From positions 1 through 64,000 of the forward strand of contig JAFTOU010000016.1 of assembly GCA_017463615.1 (NCBI GenBank): a DNA stretch of 64,000 nt, written 5' to 3'. This DNA is from Alistipes sp. GTDB taxonomy: Bacteria > Bacteroidota > Bacteroidia > Bacteroidales > Rikenellaceae. Shown piece by piece: positions 54,417 through 63,810 of this stretch. The notes under the pieces are model-generated. The model had not been told where the DNA came from. It saw only the letters and a program-made list of their open reading frames with translations, and searched no databases. A program made the translations under genes and the position numbers. How positions within the stretch are numbered: position 1 is the first letter of the stretch; each line of letters starts with the position of its first letter.

Positions 54417-55766
54417 TTACTGAACGCGTGGGCGAACACGGGTAGAGATACCCTGTGCGTAGCCGCAGTTTACAGTGTAAGAAGAACCCTCTGCAAGCTC
54501 GTTGAAGAAGCACTCCTCCTTAGTAGGGAATGCGCCACGGTATGCTGCAGCGAGCTGCTTAGCAGCCTCTACACGGTCAGCATCCTGAGCCTCAAGCAGT
54601 GGCAGAGCCTTCTGGATAAGGTCGTATGCTACCCAGTATACAGAGTCCTTCTGAAGACCTGAGCAACCCTTTGCACCATTTACATAGCACTGAGCAAGGA
54701 AGAATGGAGCGTGTGGATTCTCTGGGTTGATAGCCTGAGCCTCGCGGAATGCCTCAACAGCAGCAGCGAAGTTGTTGATGCTCATATCAAGGATACCGAT
54801 ACGAACATAGAGCTTCTCGCGCTCTGCAGGGTCGGTCTCAGCTGAGAGAGCCTCGCGGAGGTACTGGTTTGCCTTGTCAAAGTTCTTAACATCCTGGAAG
54901 CCCTGTGCAAGGAGCATAGCGATGTTTGAAGAAGGGCTGTTTGCATAGTGCTTCTCACCAACAGTGAAGAAGAAGTCGCTGGTGCACTTTGCACGAGCCA
55001 GCAGGTTGAATGCCTGCTCAACAACCTTAGCATCCTCTGGAGCGGCAGCAATCTTTGCAGAGAAGATCTGCTCAATATTGTCGCAAGATGCGGCACCACT
55101 CATACCGAAGCACTGCTCAAACTGCTCCTTATACTGGAGCTGCTCTGGAGCCAGGTTCTCAAAGTACTGTGCGTGAGCGTCGTAAGCGTTTACAACAGTC
55201 ATTGCATCAACGATATCATTCTGATAGTCATCGCAAAGGTTCTTGAAGTAGATAGCTACAACCTCTGGATCAACAACGCCAGCCTGCTTCTGAGCCTCAA
55301 TAGCAGCCTCAAATACCTCTGCTACGCCCTCACGGTCATCAGCCTTGTAGGTGAGGTACTCACGAGCCTTACGCTCAAGCAGATACACCTTACCACGCTT
55401 AGGGTGGTTACCGAAGTGCTGGATACGGATATCGTAGAGCAGGATGATTGAGTCTACAAACATCTTCTTCTCAGCCAGAGTCTCTGCACGGTTTGCCTTG
55501 TCCTTATAGAGCTTAACGCCATTTGCATAGATGTTCTCTGATGCGTTAGGGCAAGATGCGAGCAGCTGCTGAAGATAGCGTGCTGCAGAGTTAAAGTGAC
55601 GGTTAGCAACCTCCTCCTTAAGATATGAGCTTGCAAGGATGTTCTCCTTACGCTCCTCTGGAGTGTTACCCCATTTTGCATACTTTGGATCGTTGAAATC
55701 CTGCGCGGCAGCAGAAGTTGCCACGGCAGCCATAGCTGCTACGATAAATAACTTAATTGCCTTCAT
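54417..55766 (-). CDS. Exported tetratricopeptide-repeat protein
   Basis: A 449-residue protein with a signal peptide (IKLFIVAAMAAVATSAAAQ). It is helical throughout, with TPR-like units clearest at about 290-360 (FDKANQYLREALSAETDPAERE, then FAAAVEAFREAQAINPENPHAP). It probably acts as a periplasmic scaffold for outer membrane assembly, given its place between an outer membrane protein and lptC, but this is context only. An ATG 45 bases from the preceding stop starts it. The function is otherwise unknown. Confidence 0.8.
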   Translation of the reverse strand: MKAIKLFIVAAMAAVATSAAAQDFNDPKYAKWGNTPEERKENILASSYLKEEVANRHFNSAARYLQQLLASCPNASENIYANGVKLYKDKANRAETLAEKKMFVDSIILLYDIRIQHFGNHPKRGKVYLLERKAREYLTYKADDREGVAEVFEAAIEAQKQAGVVDPEVVAIYFKNLCDDYQNDIVDAMTVVNAYDAHAQYFENLAPEQLQYKEQFEQCFGMSGAASCDNIEQIFSAKIAAAPEDAKVVEQAFNLLARAKCTSDFFFTVGEKHYANSPSSNIAMLLAQGFQDVKNFDKANQYLREALSAETDPAEREKLYVRIGILDMSINNFAAAVEAFREAQAINPENPHAPFFLAQCYVNGAKGCSGLQKDSVYWVAYDLIQKALPLLEAQDADRVEAAKQLAAAYRGAFPTKEECFFNELAEGSSYTVNCGYAQGISTRVRPRVQ

Positions 55767-55811
55767 TTTTTTAATTTATTTGTATGTTTGTATTTAGTTT
55801 TCAATCTCCTA

Positions 55812-57212
55812 TTAGTCAATCTTAGGGCGGACAAACCAGTAATCCTCGCCAAAGAGTGAGAAGCCGAGGCTCACCTTAATATAGTTCTGGCGAATAAGGC
55901 CTATGCGCTGACCGGTCTTTGGCATAATCACCGATGCGTGGTTTCCACGACCGCCAACCTCAATACCTGCATTGATGCTCGTTGCACCCATAAAGCGAAG
56001 TGGGAATCCAAAACCTGCTGTCACTGCCCACTGGTCAATATTACGACCCTCAAAGCTCTGGTAGTAGTCGCCATAGCGAGCACCGATGCGGTACGAAACA
56101 CGCTTGAGGTAGTTACGCACATCAAAGCGGTTAGGGATATACTCAAAGCCTAACTTGTAGGTGTGTGTGTCTACATATCGGATACTCATACCGCTGAACG
56201 CATCCTGCTGGAAGAAAGCGTTGTCGCCACCCCAGTTCTGGTATGTGTAGTCAAACGAGGTGATGAACTTAGCATCCTGATATGTAATACCCGCCGTTAC
56301 AGCGTGTGGCAGACGCATCTGACCGCGAGAGTCCTCCTGACTTACAATGGTCGAGTTGTAGTCGCCGATATATACCGTCTGAGATACCTTCGGACGCAGC
56401 GGACCGCCATAGTCGTATGTAGCACCAACGGTAAGCATTCGCTTGGTGCTGGCGATGATGTTCCACTGCAGACCTACCTGAAACTTGAAGTTTGAGATAG
56501 CGTAGTCGTCAAGACCTGTGGTAGAGACGAAGGCTCCCGAGCCAACATAGTCGCCATAGATTGAGGTGGTGTAGTTGTGCTGAATATTTCCCCAGTAGTA
56601 CTTTGCTGCAGCACCGATAGAGAAGCCCTTGAATATCTCCCAGCCGAAGCCTGCCTTGACCTCTGTAACATCGCCATCGCCCTGGTAGTTGTACATCACA
56701 CCACCCACGGTGCCCCAGATATCCTCGCTCTGCTCAAAGGTGTGCATCTTGTAGCCCACGCTGCCGTAAGGAGTGAGGCTAAGGCCGAAGCCCAGACCCT
56801 TCGCTACGGGCATCTGGATGGCAATCTCGCGGAAGTTAATCATATTCTTGGCATTGGCAGCCGTTGAATAGTCGTCCGCCGAGATGGAGCTGTACTTGCG
56901 CTGCTGGTTCTTGAGGAAGTTACCCTCAATGCCAACCTCAAGGATGAAGCTGTTGCGCATCGTTGCACTGTAGCCTGCAGGGTTGAGCATACTGGTCATC
57001 TGTGTGCTTCGCATAGCTACACCCGTGCCACCCATTGTGCGGTTGATTGCATTACCGTTTGTTCCCAGCTCACCAACACCATACATCGTGTATGGCGAGT
57101 AGGCATTTACAGCCGCCTCCTGCGCCGATGCGCTACCGATGCCGAGCACCCCGAAAGCAAGGAGGGCGAATGCCGCCAAAACAGCTCTGTTATATCTCTT
57201 TATTCTCTGCAT
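55812..57212 (-). CDS. Outer membrane beta-barrel protein
   Basis: A 466-residue protein with a signal peptide (AVLAAFALLAFGVLGIGSASA) and a barrel-like repeating pattern of aromatic, alternating strands (KGLGFGLSLTPYGSVGYKM, then KGFSIGAAAKYYWGN). It resembles the FadL/OmpP1- and PorV-like outer membrane proteins of Bacteroidetes, with an N-terminal region YSPYTMYGVGELGTNGNA typical of the group. Its start overlaps the coaX stop by 23 bases. Ligand or partner is unknown; a role in secretion or hydrophobic compound uptake is possible. Confidence 0.85.
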   Translation of the reverse strand: MQRIKRYNRAVLAAFALLAFGVLGIGSASAQEAAVNAYSPYTMYGVGELGTNGNAINRTMGGTGVAMRSTQMTSMLNPAGYSATMRNSFILEVGIEGNFLKNQQRKYSSISADDYSTAANAKNMINFREIAIQMPVAKGLGFGLSLTPYGSVGYKMHTFEQSEDIWGTVGGVMYNYQGDGDVTEVKAGFGWEIFKGFSIGAAAKYYWGNIQHNYTTSIYGDYVGSGAFVSTTGLDDYAISNFKFQVGLQWNIIASTKRMLTVGATYDYGGPLRPKVSQTVYIGDYNSTIVSQEDSRGQMRLPHAVTAGITYQDAKFITSFDYTYQNWGGDNAFFQQDAFSGMSIRYVDTHTYKLGFEYIPNRFDVRNYLKRVSYRIGARYGDYYQSFEGRNIDQWAVTAGFGFPLRFMGATSINAGIEVGGRGNHASVIMPKTGQRIGLIRQNYIKVSLGFSLFGEDYWFVRPKID

Positions 57213-57945
57213 TATATTCCAAAATTCTATTAAGTCCGCTATATATCAACTTACGACCTGCAAATATCGCACTTTTAATTTGATTAACAAAATATTCGGC
57301 GTCTCCACCGATAAAAATTATCAAGTTTTTGTTATTTTTTTCACAAAAAGCCTCAATATACCCTTTTACTTCGTAAAAAACGCTCTGCATAACGCCGAAT
57401 ATTATTGCATCCTCGGTGTTATGCCCCACCTGGGGAAGCTCCCCACTTAGCACCTTGGGAGAGCAGAGCGGCAGGGTCGCCGTCTTCTCATTCAGTGCCT
57501 CAAATCGCATATCCACGCCGGGCGAAATTATACCCCCGCGAAAGACGCCACCCTCCACAACATCTACAGTAATTGCCGTGCCGGCATCAATAATCATCAT
57601 CGGACTATCGGCGCCATAAATCTCTACCGCCCCAACAGCCGCCGCTATGCGGTCAGTGCCCAGCGTCGCGCGGTTGTAATCAACCCCTATCGGCAACGGC
57701 GTTGTAGAGTCTAAACAAAGAACGAACTCCACCCTCTTGGCAAGCAGCTCCGCACTGAGCCTCGCATCGCCACGAGTAGAGGATACTATCGCCTTTGAAG
57801 GGGCATATCGCAACACAAGCTCGTCAATAACATCCTCGGTAAGCTCAGTCACTACCCTCTCCTCATGTAAAGTATTGTTTACATCTATAACGGCAATTTT
57901 GTGGAATGTATTGCCCGTATCAATAATTAAATTGTTATATCCCAT
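57190..57945 (-). CDS. coaX: Type III pantothenate kinase
   Basis: A 251-residue CoaX of the ASKHA fold, the first enzyme of CoA synthesis. Phosphate motifs: LIIDTGNTFHKIAVI at the start, GTDRIAAAVGA (the GxDR motif) in the middle, IIDAGTAITVDVVEGG and GGIISPGVDMRF after it. An upstream ATG at 57969 exists, but MGYNNLIIDTGNT at 57945 is the natural start. Its 3-prime end overlaps the outer membrane protein gene by 23 bases. 35 bases of its 5-prime coding end are repeated upstream at 58050-58084. Confidence 0.95.
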   Translation of the reverse strand: MGYNNLIIDTGNTFHKIAVIDVNNTLHEERVVTELTEDVIDELVLRYAPSKAIVSSTRGDARLSAELLAKRVEFVLCLDSTTPLPIGVDYNRATLGTDRIAAAVGAVEIYGADSPMMIIDAGTAITVDVVEGGVFRGGIISPGVDMRFEALNEKTATLPLCSPKVLSGELPQVGHNTEDAIIFGVMQSVFYEVKGYIEAFCEKNNKNLIIFIGGDAEYFVNQIKSAIFAGRKLIYSGLNRILEYNAENKEI

Positions 57946-58084
57946 AGTCTCTCGCTCTCTATGCGGCACATATTGCCGTTAAATTGTATATTGACATTCC
58001 CTCCAAACCTCCCTTTGCAAAAGGGAGGCTTAGTCGCTACGCTCCGAAATTGTGGAATGTATTGCCCGTATCAATAATTAAATT
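57899..58084. repeat. 35-base direct repeat of the coaX 5-prime coding region
   Basis: 57899-57933 (inside coaX, codons for DTGNT) and 58050-58084 (non-coding) are identical over 35 bases and 151 bases apart. The copy carries no extended coding frame and lies next to a hairpin (CCTCCCTTTGCAAAAGGGAGG). It marks a local duplication or a rearranged insertion. Confidence 0.85.
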
Positions 58085-58256
58085 CACCATTGGCTGTTGG
58101 CTATTAGCTATTGGCTATATAGCGGAATTATGTTATTATTGTTATTTTTTCTATACTAAGTCCTTAACTATCTGCAAGTTATTAAACACACATCCGCAGA
58201 GCGGATACCTCTAAAAAGCCAATAGCCAATGGCTAACGGCTAATGGCTAATCTAAC
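58085..58256. repeat. GGCTATT-type repeat element between coaX and mfd
   Basis: A plus-oriented array (ATTGGCTGTTGGCTATTAGC, 58087-58118) and a mirror array (AGCCAATAGCCAATGGCTAA, about 58218-58252) flank a core with CCGCAGAGCGG and CCTCTAAAAA. The arrangement, arrays in opposite orientation around a core, resembles the elements near 43077 and 63300. No gene is present in this 301-base gap (57946-58246). Confidence 0.65.
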
Positions 58257-61200
58257 AACTCCCGAAGTACCCTCACACCATCTGCCACAGTAGCAACCTG
58301 GCGGACGGTCATGGCGAGTTTGGTGTCGCGCTGTTTTAGAACGAAGCGGTCGGGTTGGGAGGTGACCTTGCGGAGCATATTCATAAACTGCTCGGTTTTG
58401 TAGAACGGCGAGTGGTCGTCGCCCACAAAATTGACAATCATAAGTCCATTTTTAACCTTCACGCGCTCAATGCCCAGCTCGGCAGCGACCCATCTGAGAC
58501 GCACCACATCAAGTAGCTGTCTGGCGGCGTCTGGCATACGACCAAAGCGGTCGGTAAGGCGAGACTCAAACTCCACCAATCGCGGCTCGTCCACGATAGA
58601 GTCCAGCTCGCGGTAGAGGCGCAGTCGCTCGGCAGATTGCTGCACATAATCGGCTGGCAGTGAGGCATCTACGCCCAGCTCAACAGTAACATCGTCTACA
58701 TAGCTTATGCGGTCCACGACCTTCTGCTCCTCAGCCGAAAGACCCGCCACATCCAGACCCTCGGCACGCAGCTCGGCGATAGCCTCATTGAGGATTTTCT
58801 GGTAGGTTTCAAAGCCTATATCGGCGACAAAACCACTCTGCTCCGCGCCCAGCAGGTTACCCGCACCGCGGATATCCAAGTCCTGCATAGCTATATTAAA
58901 GCCAGAACCCAAATCGGAGAACTCCTCAATAGCGCGAAGGCGTCTACGAGCATCGCCCGAGAGCAGTTCGTCGGGCTTACTGAGCAGGTAGCAGTATGCC
59001 TTACGGTCACTTCGTCCCACACGCCCACGCAGCTGGTGGAGGTTACTCAGGCCGAAGTGGTCGGCATTATTGATAATTATAGTATTGACATTCGGGATAT
59101 CCACTCCGCTCTCAATGATAGATGTTGCCACAAGCACATCGCTCTCGCCGTAGATAAAGTCCATAATCAGTTTCTCCATCTCGCCAGCCTTCATTCGCCC
59201 ATGTGCCGCCACAACGCGAGCCTTCGGGCAGAGGCGGGTAATCATACCGCGGACATCCTCCAGCTGCTCCACATTGTTGTGAATAAAGTATACCTGACCG
59301 CCACGCGAGAGCTCCTCCTCAATAGCATCGCGAACAAGCTCCTCGGAGAATGTATGTGACTCAGTGATAATAGGTTGGCGGTTTGGCGGAGGGGTTGATA
59401 TAACCGACAGGTCGCGCGAGCCCATAAGCGAAAACTGCAGCGTACGAGGTATAGGCGTAGCGGTAAGCGTAAGGGTATCTACATTTACGCTCATCTGCGT
59501 CAGCTTCTCCTTAGCTGCCACGCCAAAGCGCTGCTCCTCGTCAATGATAAGCAGTCCGAGGTCGCGGAATTTAATCTCCTTGCCTAACATCTTATGCGTA
59601 CCGATAAGGATATCAATCTCGCCACGCTCCAGCTCCTGAGCAATCTGTCGCGTCTGCTTAGCGCTCTTAGAGCGGTTGAGATACTCCACCTTAATAGGCA
59701 TATCGCGCAGTCGCTCCATAAAGGAGCGGTAGTGCTGCAGGGCGAGGATAGTTGTCGGCACAAGCACCGCCACCTGCTTACCATCCACAGCCGCCTTGAA
59801 TGCTGCGCGGATAGCCACCTCGGTCTTACCAAAGCCCACATCGCCACAGATTAGGCGGTCCATAGGGCGCGAGGACTCCATATCATTTTTCACAGCCTCA
59901 ATAGCGCGCTGCTGGTCGGGGGTCTCCTCATAGCGGAACGACGCCTCCATAGCCTGCTGCAGGTAGCTATCTGGCGAGAAGGCAAAACCCTCGCTCGCCT
60001 TACGCTTGGCATAGAGGGCAATCAGCTCGCGCGAGATATCCTTAACAGCCCTCTTTGTCGCCGTCTTGAGCTTCTGCCAAGCACCACTGCCGAGCTTATG
60101 CACCTTTGGTCGCTCGCCATCGCCACTCTTGTAGCGCGAGATGCAGTGCAGCGAATGCACATTGATAAAGAGCACATCGCCATCGCGGTAGACCAGCTTA
60201 ATAACCTCGCGAGGCTTACCTCCTGAAGGGTCGGGCAGGGTAACAAGGCCATCAAAGCGACCCACGCCGTGGTCTATATGCACCACATAGTCACCCACGC
60301 GCAGAGCGTTAAGCTCGGCAACGGTCATCTGCTCGTCGCGCTTAATCTCGCCGTTAATTCTATAGCGACGATAGCGGTCAAATAGTTGATGCTCAGTGTA
60401 TAAGCACAATCGCGTATCATAGTCCACAAATCCCTCGTGCAGCAGCAGTCGGAGCATATCCAACCGTACATCCGAGCGATTTATGCTATGAAATATATTC
60501 TCCAGACGCTCCATCTGCGCCAGATTATCCGAGAGGATATAGCAGCTAAAGCCCTCCTCCTTGCGTGCGGTAACATCATCTGCCAGCAGCTCAAAGTTCT
60601 TGCTAAACTGGCGCTGTGGCTGGGTATGGAACACCACCGTAGCCCGCGCAGCACGCTCCTGAAGGTTGTTGTGCAACGAGAGGAGCGTAGCGCTCTCCAT
60701 ATCCTTAAGCAGCTCCGCCCTTGATGTCAGCAGCGAGCAGACCTGCTGAGGCTCTTCGGCCTGGGCTAACCACTTCACGCGCACATCGTCTACCTTACGC
60801 AGGACATAATCGCCGTCGTAGAACCAGTATGTTGCCCGCTCGCCCGCAAAGGCTGCGAAGGAGACGGTAGCACCATCCGTATTGTTCATATTGCCGATAA
60901 TATCTACCCTATCCAGCCTATCCGACGATAGCTGGTTACCAATCTCAAAGCGACGCAGCGACTCCACCTCATCGCCAAAGAAGTCAAGACGGTAAGGGCG
61001 AGATTCGGCATAGGAGAATATATCGACAATACCTCCACGCACAGAGTACTGCCCCGGCTCATAGACGAAGTCTACGCGCACAAAGCCCTGCTGCTCAAGC
61101 ATATCAACAAGGCCTGGAATCTGGATAGTATCGCCACAAGAGATTGTTATTGAACTCTGAGAGAGCTCCGCCGTGCCCACCACGCGCTCGGCAAGCGCCT

Positions 61201-61576
61201 CGGGGTAGGTGCAGAGTACTATATATTCGCCCGCAGCCATACTCTGAATGGCATTGAGGGCATTTGTTCGCATAACCACACTCTGAGCCTCCTGCTGACC
61301 GTAGAGCACAGAGCGTTTATAGGCGGACGGGAAGAAAAGAACCCTCTTCTCGTCAAGCAGGGCGTAGAGGTCGTTCATCACATAGGCTGCCGCATCGCGA
61401 TCCTCTGCCACCACAATATGCAGGCCGGCAGTTTTTGCCACCGCCGCTGCTGTATAAAACGAAAGGGCTCCTCCGACTAACTCATTAAGGTAGACGGTGT
61501 TGCCCTTCTGTTTCAACTCTTTTTGTAGCTGCGCAAACGGTCTTGTCTGCGCTGCTACGTCAAGTATTTTGTGCAT
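58247..61576 (-). CDS. mfd: Transcription-repair coupling factor Mfd
   Basis: An 1109-residue Mfd. UvrB-homology domains (about 1-400), the RNA-polymerase-interaction domain (around 430-500, LRVGDYVVHIDHGVGRFDGLV), then the translocase: Walker A at about residue 575 (GDVGFGKTEVAIRAAF), IIDEEQRFGV (DEEQ box), TLTATPIPRTL and the second RecA domain (GRVGRSDRKAYCYLL), and a TRCF C-terminal domain. It removes stalled polymerase at DNA lesions and recruits UvrA. rng lies 15 bases upstream. Confidence 0.97.
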   Translation of the reverse strand: MHKILDVAAQTRPFAQLQKELKQKGNTVYLNELVGGALSFYTAAAVAKTAGLHIVVAEDRDAAAYVMNDLYALLDEKRVLFFPSAYKRSVLYGQQEAQSVVMRTNALNAIQSMAAGEYIVLCTYPEALAERVVGTAELSQSSITISCGDTIQIPGLVDMLEQQGFVRVDFVYEPGQYSVRGGIVDIFSYAESRPYRLDFFGDEVESLRRFEIGNQLSSDRLDRVDIIGNMNNTDGATVSFAAFAGERATYWFYDGDYVLRKVDDVRVKWLAQAEEPQQVCSLLTSRAELLKDMESATLLSLHNNLQERAARATVVFHTQPQRQFSKNFELLADDVTARKEEGFSCYILSDNLAQMERLENIFHSINRSDVRLDMLRLLLHEGFVDYDTRLCLYTEHQLFDRYRRYRINGEIKRDEQMTVAELNALRVGDYVVHIDHGVGRFDGLVTLPDPSGGKPREVIKLVYRDGDVLFINVHSLHCISRYKSGDGERPKVHKLGSGAWQKLKTATKRAVKDISRELIALYAKRKASEGFAFSPDSYLQQAMEASFRYEETPDQQRAIEAVKNDMESSRPMDRLICGDVGFGKTEVAIRAAFKAAVDGKQVAVLVPTTILALQHYRSFMERLRDMPIKVEYLNRSKSAKQTRQIAQELERGEIDILIGTHKMLGKEIKFRDLGLLIIDEEQRFGVAAKEKLTQMSVNVDTLTLTATPIPRTLQFSLMGSRDLSVISTPPPNRQPIITESHTFSEELVRDAIEEELSRGGQVYFIHNNVEQLEDVRGMITRLCPKARVVAAHGRMKAGEMEKLIMDFIYGESDVLVATSIIESGVDIPNVNTIIINNADHFGLSNLHQLRGRVGRSDRKAYCYLLSKPDELLSGDARRRLRAIEEFSDLGSGFNIAMQDLDIRGAGNLLGAEQSGFVADIGFETYQKILNEAIAELRAEGLDVAGLSAEEQKVVDRISYVDDVTVELGVDASLPADYVQQSAERLRLYRELDSIVDEPRLVEFESRLTDRFGRMPDAARQLLDVVRLRWVAAELGIERVKVKNGLMIVNFVGDDHSPFYKTEQFMNMLRKVTSQPDRFVLKQRDTKLAMTVRQVATVADGVRVLRELLD

Positions 61577-61591
61577 TTTACAGGTTATACC

Positions 61592-63274
61592 CTACTCTTT
61601 ATCCTTTGTTTCGTTTGGTTTTTTACCTCTTCGCTTAGGTCTGCTGCCCGAAGACTTGCGCTCCTTCTCTTTACGCTCCGGCTTTGCAGGCTCCTGCTTC
61701 TTGGGCTTACGACGCCCGATATAGTTTGGGTGCAACATATTCTCGCCCTTGCGGTCAAGGTACTGCACATCTACAATACCCGCGCTCTGCGAGGCTGTAA
61801 CAGCGATATGCATTCCGAACTTGAAAGCCCAGCGCATACGCAGCGAGAAGAGTCCCTGCTTGAGGTATGCCGCCAAATATGGACTTACAACAAGGTTTAC
61901 ATAACGCTCGCCGTGCTCCTCGGCAAGTAGTGACAACTGATTCTCTATCTTACGGTCAATGAGCAGCGTAGGCTCAATCTTACCCGTGCCACCGCAGGTA
62001 GGACACACCTCCTGAATATCCTTCACAGCCACAGGACGGATACGCTGACGGGTAATCTGCATAAGTCCGAACTTGGTGAGCGGGAGTATCGTGTGGCGTG
62101 CCTTGTCGGTAGCCATCAGGCGCTGCATCTCGTCGTAGAGCATCTGGCGAGACTGTGCCTTGTGCATATCTATAAAGTCAATGATGACAATGCCGCCCAA
62201 ATCGCGCAGGCGAAGCTGGCGAGCAATCTCTGCCGCTGCAGCAAGGTTCACCTCAAGCACATGCTGCTCCTGGTTGTCGTCTGCCTTGGTGCGGTTACCA
62301 GAGTTCACATCAATGACATTCATCGCCTCTGTAGACTCTATAATAAGGTATGCACCTCTCTTGAGTGATACATAGCGGGCGAAGAGCGACTTTATCTGTC
62401 GCGAGATATCAAAGTTGTCAAAAATCGGTACTGACCCACGATAGAGCTTCACGAGCTTTACCTTCTCAGGGTCTACCGTCTGAATATAACTGCGTATTTC
62501 GTTGTACATCCCCTCGTCGTCTACACAAATCTGGGTAAACGAACCATCCAGGGAGTCACGAATAATTGTGTTGGCTCTGCTCATCTCGCCCATAAGCAGC
62601 GCTGGCGCCTGATGGCGACGAATCTGCTGCAGGGTCTTGTTCCACTTCTCTACCGCAGCAAGGATATCCTGCTCTACATCAAGGTCGGTAGCATTTGTGG
62701 CAGCGGTACGGATGATAACGCCAAAGTTCTTCGGAAGTACGCCCTGAGCAACACGCTTGAGGCGCTTCTTCTCCTCGTTGGAGCGAATCTTCTGCGAAAG
62801 GAAGACCTTTGAGGAGAATGGGACAAGGACAATATTTCTTCCCGGTAATGAGATATCGCAAGTCAGACGCGGTCCCTTTGTGGAGATAGCCTCCTTTGAA
62901 ACCTGAACCATCACAGTCTGACCCACTTGCAGATAGTCGCCTATGCGACCATCCTTCTCCATCGGTGCATCAATCTTCATCGCATCAAGGCGGATGCACT
63001 TCTTTCCTGGAGCCCAGCTATCAACAATCTTGTCAAGCGACGAGAAGTGGGGTCCTAAGTCCTGGTAGTGGATAAAAGCGTCGCGCTCGTGACCAATATT
63101 CACAAACGCGGCGTTGAGTCCGGGCATAATCTTGCGCACCTTACCTAAGTATATGTCACCGACAGAAAAACCCGTCTGCGCCATATCCTTACCCAACTCT
63201 ACCAGCACCTTGTCCTCACAGAGGGCAATGTTTATCTCGGTAGAGGTTACATTGATAATTAACTCGCGGTTCAT
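61592..63274 (-). CDS. rng: Ribonuclease G/E
   Basis: A 560-residue RNase G-type enzyme. N-terminal S1 domain with the usual insert (about 36-125, VGDIYLGKVRKIMPGLNAAFV), the catalytic metal residues D322 in NVIDVNSG and D366 in VIIDFIDMHK, and the zinc-link CPTCGGTG (about 425-432). The C-terminal tail is basic (KPERKEKERKSSGSRPKRRG). It cuts single-stranded RNA, including 16S rRNA precursors. It is followed by mfd, 15 bases away. The start is ATG 63274. Confidence 0.94.
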   Translation of the reverse strand: MNRELIINVTSTEINIALCEDKVLVELGKDMAQTGFSVGDIYLGKVRKIMPGLNAAFVNIGHERDAFIHYQDLGPHFSSLDKIVDSWAPGKKCIRLDAMKIDAPMEKDGRIGDYLQVGQTVMVQVSKEAISTKGPRLTCDISLPGRNIVLVPFSSKVFLSQKIRSNEEKKRLKRVAQGVLPKNFGVIIRTAATNATDLDVEQDILAAVEKWNKTLQQIRRHQAPALLMGEMSRANTIIRDSLDGSFTQICVDDEGMYNEIRSYIQTVDPEKVKLVKLYRGSVPIFDNFDISRQIKSLFARYVSLKRGAYLIIESTEAMNVIDVNSGNRTKADDNQEQHVLEVNLAAAAEIARQLRLRDLGGIVIIDFIDMHKAQSRQMLYDEMQRLMATDKARHTILPLTKFGLMQITRQRIRPVAVKDIQEVCPTCGGTGKIEPTLLIDRKIENQLSLLAEEHGERYVNLVVSPYLAAYLKQGLFSLRMRWAFKFGMHIAVTASQSAGIVDVQYLDRKGENMLHPNYIGRRKPKKQEPAKPERKEKERKSSGSRPKRRGKKPNETKDKE

Positions 63275-63296
63275 CTTACAAGATTATGGTTTGATT

Positions 63297-63605
63297 GACT
63301 ATTGACTATTAGCTATTGGCTGTTGGCTGTTGGCTATTGGCTTTTCAGAGGTATCCGCTGTGCGGATTTGTGTTAATTGGTTTATTATAGAATTGAGCAG
63401 AATTTCTGTCGCTTCCATAACTTTGTCGCCTTAGCGACACCTCTAAAAGGCTGTTGGCTATTGGCTTTTCAGAGGTATCCGCTGTGCAGATTTGTGTTAA
63501 TTGGTTTATTATAGAATTGGGCAGAATTTCTGTCGCTTCTATAACTTTGTCGCTTTAGCGACACCTCTAAAAGGCTGTCGGCTATTGGCTAACAGCTAAT
63601 GGTGT
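63297..63605 (+). repeat. Repeat cluster with GGCTATT arrays and a 124-base tandem duplication
   Basis: A first array (GGCTGTTGGCTGTTGGC, about 63318-63340) is followed by two copies of a 124-base unit: 63334-63457 and 63458-63581, with about five differences. The unit holds CCGCTGTGCGG and TCGCTTTAGCGA hairpins, CAGAGG near its left and CCTCTAAAA near its right end. A partial third repeat starts at 63582. It fills most of the 406-base gap between rng and the small basic protein gene. Confidence 0.85.
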
Positions 63606-63615
63606 CTTTAATAGG

Positions 63616-63647
63616 TAACGCTAAAGGGATAAGCCCCTTTAGCGTTA
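63616..63647. terminator. Strong hairpin downstream of the small basic protein gene
   Basis: TAACGCTAAAGGG and CCCTTTAGCGTTA form a 13 base-pair stem with a six-base loop. A shorter ATGCCCTCGGGCAT hairpin lies at about 63666-63679. Neither has a convincing U-tract on the minus strand, so an RNA-stabilising role is as likely as termination. Confidence 0.45.
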
Positions 63648-63680
63648 AACTCCTATCTAAGCAATATGCCCTCGGGCATA

Positions 63681-63770
63681 CTACTTCTTCTTATGACGAT
63701 CCTTACGCAGACGCTTCTTACGCTTGTGGGTCGCCATCTTGTGACGCTTATGCTTCTTTCCGTTTGGCAT
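63681..63770 (-). CDS. AURKAIP1/COX24-type small basic ribosomal protein (mS38/bS22-like)
   Basis: A 29-residue protein, MPNGKKHKRHKMATHKRKKR followed by LRKDRHKKK, almost wholly Lys, Arg and His. This sequence type occurs throughout Bacteroidetes and matches the AURKAIP1/COX24 C-terminal motif, found in mitochondrial mS38 and in bacterial bS22 small-subunit proteins. It should bind rRNA. It lies 40 bases downstream of the HU-family gene and is easily missed because of its size. Confidence 0.85.
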   Translation of the reverse strand: MPNGKKHKRHKMATHKRKKRLRKDRHKKK

Positions 63771-63810
63771 AGTTGTAAATATTAAAGTTAAACAATAGAT
63801 TTGTCAATTC

